Origin: an uncultured Bacilli bacterium | GTDB lineage: Bacteria > Bacillota_I > Bacilli_A > RF39 > UBA660 | Direction: 5' to 3' | Length of the DNA stretch: 13,542 bases | NCBI GenBank assembly: GCA_944358565.1 | Contig: CALVRK010000019.1 | Location: 1-13,542 of the forward strand | Shown here: positions 7,231 through 13,542 of the stretch, piece after piece | How the letters are laid out: each line of letters opens with the position of its first letter | How positions within the stretch are numbered: the first letter of the stretch is position 1 | Translations under genes and position numbers: made by a program | The notes under the pieces: generated by a model | The model's input: only the letters and a program-made list of their open reading frames with translations | Told to the model about the DNA's origin: nothing | Database searches by the model: none

Positions 7231-8340
7231 ATCTAGTAATAAATTTATTGATATTATCTTTACCAAGATAATAAAAGTCATAAGGGAGTCTTTCGTTAAT
7301 ATAAGTTTTTATGTCTTCCAAGAATTTTTGGGTATCTTTATTTTCTGCTTTCATCATAGATAAATATTTATCAATAATCGGATCTAAATACTCACTAAGT
7401 TTTTTTTGAGCTACTTCATGCATAATGGCAATTTTATGAGCATCGGCTTGGTCAACTATCTCTATAGTAGATATTTCAATAATTTCATTTAATTTAAATA
7501 AGAAACGGTCGATTTCAATTTTAGCCATGACAGCTATATAATTATCATCAATACTTTCTATTATAGAATTATTTAAAGATAAATATTCTTCCTCATTTAA
7601 ATGAACATCTGCTTTTAGTCCATAAAATAGTTTAGCTTTAATTGGCTCTACATAAGTTGCGTTTGCATAGTTTTTGGCTATTTCTTTTAAATGACGATTG
7701 ATTAAAATGTCTGTAACTGGAGTGCCTATATATCTTGGAATACCTACTAAATATACCTCTGTATTTGTTTCGTCGTGACGATTACTACTTTGAATTTCTT
7801 TTAAAGTAGCAGATATTGAAGTAAAATCCCGTTTAAAACCACTTATGATTTTTGGAAATCCACCTCTTGTAATATTATCTAGGAATGATCCTGTAGCGCC
7901 GATATATACTAAAACATTGGCTCTACCATTTTCTTCGGTTAAAACTAAATCTTTAAAGTGATGGTTCGGAGTTGGATTTTCTGGATAGTACTCCGCTATT
8001 TCTTCTTCAGTCATACTAACTACCGGAGTATCAGGTTTTAAGTTATCGATTCGGTTATATCTATACATTTCTTTTTCACTAATATTGGTGTGGAAATAAT
8101 GATAGATGTGCTCATCATTATTATTTTGACTACGAGCAAAATGTGTGGCAATAACTTCTATATCTTGTTTGGCAAAAATAGCCATTAAATTAGTATTTCT
8201 CTTAAATAATGGTACAGTTTTGAAAATAGTAGAATATCCTGACATTAATGAGTTTCCAGCTCCTGTTAAATAAAATTTTTTGATGCCTAATCGTCTAGTT
8301 GAGATGCAAGTTTTTCTGTATTTTTATTTAAGTTTTCCAT
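7229..8340 (-). CDS. SGNH/GDSL-type hydrolase-like protein, reading frame broken by an apparent 1-base deletion
   Basis: From the ATG at 8340 the frame gives MENLNKNTEKLASQLDD and then TAG (8287-8289). Shifting one base back at that point continues as LGIKKFYLTGAGNSLMSGY and runs without stops to 7229. Restoring one T (GATTAGGC to GATTTAGGC) would give 370 residues. The restored N terminus has the GDSL-like block GAGNSLMSGY, with Ser31 as the presumed nucleophile. Near the end, ADVHLNEEEY (Asp245, His247) resembles the SGNH catalytic D-x-H block. YIGATGSFLDN (about 147-156) stands where the GxND block is expected. This suggests an esterase or O-acyl transfer enzyme acting on sugars or lipids. 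As written, the only ATG in the long frame is at 8245, which would lose the nucleophile. The ribosome site AGAAGGG lies about 9 bases before the ATG at 8340. The gene is coupled to the GT2 gene. The break may be real or a sequencing error; the SGNH assignment is moderate. Confidence 0.75.
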
Positions 8341-8372
8341 GTATTTCAATCCCTTCTTTTTCATTTTTGTTT

Positions 8373-8400
8373 ATTATACACTTTTGTCATATTATGTTAA
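8373..8400 (-). promoter_or_regulatory. Promoter of the SGNH-glycosyltransferase unit
   Basis: On the minus strand are -35 TTAACA (8395-8400, five of six), a 16-base spacer, and a perfect -10 TATAAT (8373-8378). The predicted start near 8366 makes the in-frame ATG at 8364 leaderless, favouring the ATG at 8340 as the start. It lies directly after the rpoC terminator. Confidence 0.75.
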
Positions 8401-8431
8401 ATTAAAAGAACTAATTAATCCATTAGTTCTT
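8395..8431 (-). terminator. Rho-independent terminator of rpoBC
   Basis: On the minus strand AAGAACTAAT (8422-8431) pairs perfectly over 10 bases with ATTAGTTCTT (8406-8415) around a 6-base loop, followed by TTTTAATTT. The stem contains the last codons of rpoC and its stop. Its tail overlaps the -35 box of the next promoter. Confidence 0.8.
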
Positions 8432-11400
8432 GTTCTAGAGCCTCTAATGGCTCTTCGTTTAAAATTTCGTTTTCTAAAGTATATTCGGCCTCACGATATT
8501 TTTTAGCTCCAGTACCGGCTGGAATTAGTTTACCAATAATAACGTTTTCTTTTAATCCGTTTAAATGGTCAACTTTTCCGTGAACAGCGGCATCAGTTAA
8601 AATTCTAGTTGTCTCTTGGAAGGAAGCTGCTGATAAGAAACTTTCAGTTTCAAGTGATGCTTTAGTAATACCAAGTAATACTGGTTTTCCGGTTGCTGGT
8701 CTTTTACCTTCTAAGATTAATCCTTTATTTTCTTCAGTAAATTTATTAATATTTACCATAGTTCCTGGTAAGAATAATGAATCTCCTGAATCGATAATTC
8801 TAATTTTAGAAATCATTCTACGGGCCATAATTTCAACGTGTTTATCAGAAATATCAACACCTTGTGAACGATATACTTTTTGAATTTCGAATAGAATATA
8901 TTGCTGAACTGTAATTGGGTCTGTTACAACTAATAACTCTTTTGGTGAAATAGCACCGTGAGTAAGTCTCCATCCAGCTTTTACTTCTTCGCCTTTTTCG
9001 ACAGCAAGTTTGGCGCCATAGTTAGAAGTGTGCTCACGTGTTTCAACATCGTTTTTAACATATATTTTATAAGTACCATTATCTTCTTCAATCTTAGTTA
9101 CAACACCATTGATTTCAGAGATGGTAGCTTTACCTTTAGGGTTACGGGCTTCAAATATTTCAGTAACACGTGGAAGACCTTGAGTGATATCGTCTCCACC
9201 AGCAACTCCACCAGTATTGAAGTTTCTCATGGTAAGTTGAGTACCAGGCTCTCCAATTGATTGAGCAGCCATAATACCTACAGCTTCACCAATTTCAACT
9301 TCTGAACCAGTAGCTAAGTTACGTCCATAACACTTACGGCATACGCCATGGTCTGTTTTACAAGTTAAAACGCTTCTAATTGGAACTTTAGTAATTCCTG
9401 CTTTAATAATTTTTTCGGCAACTTGTTCAGTAATATATGTATCTTTATCAAATAATACTTCTTTAGTTTCGGGATGTAAGATTTTTTTATTAGTATATCT
9501 TCCTACTATTCTATCTTCTAATGATTCAATTAATGTGCCATCTGTATTATAGAAAGCTTCTACAACTACGCCTTGTTCAGTTCCGCAGTCGTCTTCTTTA
9601 ACAATAACATCTTGAACAACATCGACTAACCTTCTTGTCAAATATCCGGCATCGGCTGTTTTTAGGGCTGTATCTACGGCACCTTTACGGGTTCCGTGAG
9701 TAGATGTGAAGAATTCTGATACGGTAACACCTTCTGATAATGAAGATAAAATTGGAATTTCAACATAATCTCCATTTGGTTTACTCATGATACCACGCAT
9801 ACCAGCCATTTGTCCGTACTGATCGATAGAACCACGGGCTTTAGAATCAATCATCATAGTAATAGAAGATTCTGGGTTAGCTTTTAATCTTTTATCTAAG
9901 TCATCATATATTTTAGCTTTGGCATCAAACCAAGTTTGAATGACATTATCATATCTTTCTTTATCAGTGATTAAACCACGTTTAAACTGTTTAGTGATTG
10001 TTTCAATTTTCTTGTTAGCTTCATCGATAATTTCTCCTTTAACTGGACTTTCCTTTATATCATCGATTGAAATACTAATTCCAGATAAAGTTGAATATTT
10101 GAATCCTAAATCTTTGATAGCATCAAGCATAACTGATGTTTCAGTTGTGTGATAACGTTTATAGATTTGAGCAATTAATCTGACGATCGCACCTTTATTT
10201 AAAGCTTTAACTAAAGGCATTTTTTCAATTTCTTCTTTGATGTTTTTACCTTTATCGATAAAATATTTAGATGGTGTGCATTTAACTGCATTTTCAACAC
10301 TACTATCATTTATATATTGGAAAGTATCTGGGAAAACTTCATTAAAAATGATTTTTCCAGGTGTTGTTACTAAATATTTATCCATGTATTTGTCTGGGAA
10401 TATTTTATGTTTAAATGATTTAACTGGTAAAGCAATACGAGTGTGAAGCGTAATTTCTCTTCTTTCGTAAGCCATAACAGCATCATCGGTATTTCTAAAT
10501 ACTCTACCTTCTCCTTCTAAGCCGGCTTTTTCCATAGTTAGATAATAGTTACCTAAAACCATATCTTGACCAGGAGTAGCGATTGGTGAACCATCTTTTG
10601 GAGATAAGATGTTATTCGCACCTAACATTAATAATCTTGCTTCAGCTTGTGCTTCTTCACTGATTGGTACATGAACAGCCATTTGGTCTCCATCGAAGTC
10701 CGCATTGAAGGCTGGACATACTAATGGGTGAAGTCTAATAGCTTTACCTTCAATTAATTTTGGTTCAAATGCTTGAATACCAAGTCTGTGTAACGTTGGA
10801 GCTCTATTAAGTAATACTGGGTGCTCTTTAATAACTTCTTCAACAATATCCCATACACGTTCATCTTGATTTTCAATCATTCTTTTAGCTGCTTTAATAT
10901 TGCTTGCTATTTCTTTAGAAACGAGTCCATGAATAACATGTGGTTTAAATAATTCTAGAGCCATTTCTTTTGGAATACCACACTCATACATTTTAAGTGA
11001 TGGTCCAACAACGATAACTGAACGGCCTGAATAATCAACACGTTTACCAAGTAGGTTTTGACGGAAACGACCTTGTTTACCTTTTAACATACTTGATAAT
11101 GATTTTAATGGTCTATTACCTGGTCCGGTAATATTTTTACCACGTCTTCCGTTATCAAACAAAGCATCAACAGCTTCTTGTAACATTCTCTTTTCGTTTT
11201 GAATGATAATAGAAGGAGCGCCTAAATCAATTAATTTTTTTAATCTATTATTACGGTTAATAACACGTCTATATAAATCGTTTAAATCAGATGTCGCAAA
11301 TCTACCACCATCTAGTTGAATCATTGGTCTAAGCTCTGGTGGGATAACAGGTAAAGCTGTTAAGATCATCCACTCAGGACGATTTCCTGATTCTAAAAAT

Positions 11401-12050
11401 GCATCTAGAACATCTAATCTTTTAATTAAACGAACACGTTTTTGGCTAGAAGAATCTTTAATTTCTGCGATTTCTTTTTTGATTTCGTCGACTTCTTTTT
11501 GTAAGTCTACTTCTTCTAATAATTCTTTAATGGCTTCTGCACCCATACCAACTCTAAATGTATTTCCGTATTTTTCATAATAACTTCTATATTCTTTATC
11601 GCTGATAGTTTGCTTCTTTTCAAGTGGTGTATCTCCTGGATCTAAAACAACATATGATACAAAGTATAATACTTCTTCTAGATCTCTTGGAGACATATCA
11701 AGAACTAGCCCCATTCTTGATGGTACACCTTTGAAGAACCAGATATGTGATACTGGTGTGGCTAGTTCAATATGACCCATACGTTCACGACGGACTTTAG
11801 ATTTAGTAACTTCGACACCACAGCGGTCACAAATGATATTTTTATATCTTAATCTTTTGTATTTCCCGCAAGAACATTCAAAGTCTTTAGTTGGTCCGAA
11901 TATTTTTTCACAAAATAATCCGTCACGTTCTGGTTTTAAAGTTCTATAGTTCATGGTTTCAGCTTTTTTAACTTCACCATAAGACCATGAACGAATTTTT
12001 TCTGGTGAGGCAATGGCGATTCTTATTCCTTCAAAACTATTTGCATCCAT
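8415..12050 (-). CDS. rpoC: DNA-directed RNA polymerase subunit beta'
   Basis: The beta' subunit forms the catalytic cleft of RNA polymerase with beta. The gene is complete, 1211 residues, a normal length for Bacillota with no large lineage insertion. In order: first zinc site Cys59, 61, 74, 77 (ECSCGKYKR...CDRCG); clamp and lid/rudder region to about 340; active-site NADFDGDQMAVH (449-460) whose three aspartates bind catalytic magnesium; bridge helix SEFFTSTHGTRKGAVDTALK (778-797); second zinc site Cys822, 897, 904, 907 (CKTDHGVCRKC); and trigger loop around IMAAQSIGEPGTQLTMRNFN (926-945). The ATG at 12050 shares its A with the rpoB stop (TAATG), and GGGGAGGAT ahead of it is the ribosome site. 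It is cotranscribed with rpoB and ends at a strong terminator, so rpsL, rpsG and fusA are not directly downstream, unlike the common Bacillota order. Confidence 0.99.
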   Translation of the reverse strand: MDANSFEGIRIAIASPEKIRSWSYGEVKKAETMNYRTLKPERDGLFCEKIFGPTKDFECSCGKYKRLRYKNIICDRCGVEVTKSKVRRERMGHIELATPVSHIWFFKGVPSRMGLVLDMSPRDLEEVLYFVSYVVLDPGDTPLEKKQTISDKEYRSYYEKYGNTFRVGMGAEAIKELLEEVDLQKEVDEIKKEIAEIKDSSSQKRVRLIKRLDVLDAFLESGNRPEWMILTALPVIPPELRPMIQLDGGRFATSDLNDLYRRVINRNNRLKKLIDLGAPSIIIQNEKRMLQEAVDALFDNGRRGKNITGPGNRPLKSLSSMLKGKQGRFRQNLLGKRVDYSGRSVIVVGPSLKMYECGIPKEMALELFKPHVIHGLVSKEIASNIKAAKRMIENQDERVWDIVEEVIKEHPVLLNRAPTLHRLGIQAFEPKLIEGKAIRLHPLVCPAFNADFDGDQMAVHVPISEEAQAEARLLMLGANNILSPKDGSPIATPGQDMVLGNYYLTMEKAGLEGEGRVFRNTDDAVMAYERREITLHTRIALPVKSFKHKIFPDKYMDKYLVTTPGKIIFNEVFPDTFQYINDSSVENAVKCTPSKYFIDKGKNIKEEIEKMPLVKALNKGAIVRLIAQIYKRYHTTETSVMLDAIKDLGFKYSTLSGISISIDDIKESPVKGEIIDEANKKIETITKQFKRGLITDKERYDNVIQTWFDAKAKIYDDLDKRLKANPESSITMMIDSKARGSIDQYGQMAGMRGIMSKPNGDYVEIPILSSLSEGVTVSEFFTSTHGTRKGAVDTALKTADAGYLTRRLVDVVQDVIVKEDDCGTEQGVVVEAFYNTDGTLIESLEDRIVGRYTNKKILHPETKEVLFDKDTYITEQVAEKIIKAGITKVPIRSVLTCKTDHGVCRKCYGRNLATGSEVEIGEAVGIMAAQSIGEPGTQLTMRNFNTGGVAGGDDITQGLPRVTEIFEARNPKGKATISEINGVVTKIEEDNGTYKIYVKNDVETREHTSNYGAKLAVEKGEEVKAGWRLTHGAISPKELLVVTDPITVQQYILFEIQKVYRSQGVDISDKHVEIMARRMISKIRIIDSGDSLFLPGTMVNINKFTEENKGLILEGKRPATGKPVLLGITKASLETESFLSAASFQETTRILTDAAVHGKVDHLNGLKENVIIGKLIPAGTGAKKYREAEYTLENEILNEEPLEALEQELMD

Positions 12051-13542
12051 TATTTATCCTCCCCTTCCAAATTTTTTAATTCTTCATCCGTTGGTTCTTG
12101 ATCTTCGTTTTCTTCAAATTCATCTAATTCGTTTTCTAATTCAGTCGGTATATTTTCTTCATGTTTTTCGTTAGCTGCTTTTTCTTTTAAAATTTCGCTT
12201 TCTAGATCACTATCTGGAACATAACTTTCTTTTTCAGCTTCTTCTAATTCTTTAAGTTCAACATATTTTCCGTCTTTGTTTAAAACAGTAATATCTAGAC
12301 CTAAAGCTTGGAATTCTTTAATAACGACTCTAAAGCTTTCTGGAACACTTGGTTTTGGTAAATCTTCACCTTTAACTAAAGATTCATAAACTTTTACACG
12401 TCCAGTTACATCATCTGATTTAACGGTCATCATTTCTTGTAAGATGTGAGCAGCGCCATAAGCATATAATGCCCAAACTTCCATTTCTCCAAAACGTTGA
12501 CCACCAAATTGAGCTTTACCACCTAAAGGTTGCTGAGTTACTAATGAATAAGGCCCTGTAGATCTTGCATGTAATTTATCATCAACCATGTGGTCTAGTT
12601 TAATCATGTACATAACTCCGACACTGATTCTATTATCAAATCTTTCACCAGTTCTTCCATCATATAACCACATTTTACCATCTTTATCTAATCCAGCTTC
12701 TTCTAAAGCGTCAACGATTTCATCTCTAGTTGCTCCATCGAATACTGGAGTGGCAACATGAATTCCTAATGTTTTAGCGGCCATACCTAGGTGTAATTCT
12801 AAGATTTGTCCTAGATTCATACGAGATGGAACTCCTAGTGGGTTAAGTAAGATATCAACTGTGCGGCCATTTTTATCATATGGCATATCTTCTTCAGGAA
12901 GGACTAATGAAACAACACCTTTGTTTCCGTGACGACCTGAGATTTTATCTCCAACACCAATTTTACGTTTTTGAGCGATATATACTCTAACTTTCTTACT
13001 AACACCAGCTGGAAGGTCATCGCTATCTTCTTTAGTCAAGATTTGAACATCGTGAACGATTCCACCACCACCGTGTTGAACTCTTAAAGATGTATCTCTA
13101 ACTTCTCTTGTTTTTTCACCAAAGATTGCATGTAATAATTTTTCTTCTGAAGTAAGTTCAGCCATTCCTTTAGGAGTAACTTTACCTACTAAGATATCAT
13201 CGTCTTTAACTTCAGTACCAATTCTAATAATACCGTTTTCATCTAGGTTTTTACGAGCTTCTTCTGAAACATTTGGAATATCTCTAGTAAACTCTTCGGC
13301 ACCTAATTTAGTATCTCTACATTCGATTTCGTAATCTTTAATATGAATTGATGTGAAAACATCATCATTAACTAATCTTTCGTTTAAGATGACAGCATCT
13401 TCATAGTTATATCCGTCATAGTTGACAAAGGCAATAGTTAAGTTTTTACCTAAAGCCATTTCACCTTGATCGGTTGATGGTCCATCAGCAATAACCTCAC
13501 CTACTTTAACTTTATCGCCTTTTCTGACGATTGGTTTTTGAT
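12050..13542 (-). CDS. rpoB: DNA-directed RNA polymerase subunit beta (5' end cut by window edge)
   Basis: This is the last 496 residues of the beta subunit, about 40% of the protein; the frame is open to the window edge and reads QKPIVRKGDKVKVGEVIADG at the far right, so the ATG at 13459 is internal. Conserved landmarks are NYEDAVILNERLV, KISGRHGNKGVVSLVLPEED, LNPLGVPSRMNLGQ, DDKLHARSTGPYSLVTQQPL, and GGQRFGEMEVWALYAYGA, all parts of the active-site wall, flap base and the clamp-contacting C terminus. The protein ends in a strongly acidic tail of about 70 residues (repeated glutamate and aspartate, such as LENELDEFEENEDQEP), as other Bacillota beta subunits also do. The TAA stop overlaps the rpoC start by one base. 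The promoter and N-terminal parts, including rifampicin-pocket residues, lie outside the window. Confidence 0.99.
   Translation of the reverse strand, partial: QKPIVRKGDKVKVGEVIADGPSTDQGEMALGKNLTIAFVNYDGYNYEDAVILNERLVNDDVFTSIHIKDYEIECRDTKLGAEEFTRDIPNVSEEARKNLDENGIIRIGTEVKDDDILVGKVTPKGMAELTSEEKLLHAIFGEKTREVRDTSLRVQHGGGGIVHDVQILTKEDSDDLPAGVSKKVRVYIAQKRKIGVGDKISGRHGNKGVVSLVLPEEDMPYDKNGRTVDILLNPLGVPSRMNLGQILELHLGMAAKTLGIHVATPVFDGATRDEIVDALEEAGLDKDGKMWLYDGRTGERFDNRISVGVMYMIKLDHMVDDKLHARSTGPYSLVTQQPLGGKAQFGGQRFGEMEVWALYAYGAAHILQEMMTVKSDDVTGRVKVYESLVKGEDLPKPSVPESFRVVIKEFQALGLDITVLNKDGKYVELKELEEAEKESYVPDSDLESEILKEKAANEKHEENIPTELENELDEFEENEDQEPTDEELKNLEGEDK

Noticed and set aside
7216..7281. Upstream in-frame start giving the glycosyltransferase 22 extra residues
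   Set aside because: The extension overlaps the end of the SGNH gene and precedes the conserved first strand of GT2 enzymes; AAGGAG correctly positions the ATG at 7215.
8287..8340. A separate 17-residue leader peptide upstream of the SGNH gene
   Set aside because: The peptide joins in sequence with the -1 frame to form a continuous protein with the expected catalytic block, so a broken gene explains it better. There is no run of regulatory codons or attenuator hairpin after it.
8958..9260. Plus-strand open frame of 100 codons inside rpoC
   Set aside because: It lies opposite highly conserved RpoC sequence including the trigger-loop region, and no ribosome site or domain supports it. The other plus-strand frames over rpoC and smc were rejected for the same reason.

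Overview
The window is AT-rich, and every gene that can be supported lies on the minus strand, so the map reads right to left. The genes suggest a low-GC Gram-positive bacterium (Bacillota), probably an uncultured Bacilli lineage close to the Mollicutes. The evidence is RpoB and RpoC encoded by separate genes, an RpoC of 1211 residues without large insertions, an SMC protein shortened to about 980 residues, and strong Shine-Dalgarno sites. Tryptophan is written TGG wherever I checked it, and one gene stops at TGA, so translation table 11 is used rather than the Mycoplasma code.

Region by region, from the right: (1) The 3' part of rpoB (cut by the window edge) overlaps rpoC by one base (TAATG). 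A strong hairpin terminator is built into the rpoC stop region. (2) A new promoter drives a two-gene unit: an SGNH/GDSL-type hydrolase-like gene, whose reading frame is broken by an apparent one-base deletion, and a family 2 glycosyltransferase whose ribosome site overlaps the hydrolase stop codon. A weak terminator follows. (3) A clear promoter (TTTACA, 17 bp, TATATT) drives an 84-residue unknown protein starting at TTG, which overlaps by 8 bases a 588-residue unknown protein carrying an HExxH zinc-peptidase signature. (4) A 76-residue unknown gene follows, with its own perfect ribosome site and a terminator. (5) smc stands alone between its own promoter and terminator. (6) The first half of an ABC-F ATPase gene of the YbiT type runs off the left edge.

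The housekeeping genes (transcription, chromosome condensation, ribosome-associated ATPase) are ordinary. The accessory interest is in the middle: the SGNH hydrolase plus glycosyltransferase pair, which could act on a surface glycan, and the small-protein plus putative metallopeptidase pair, which I cannot assign to a named family. No mobile elements, CRISPR arrays, tRNA or rRNA genes were seen, and no gene-free stretch exceeds 300 bases. The longest gap between genes is about 110 bases.
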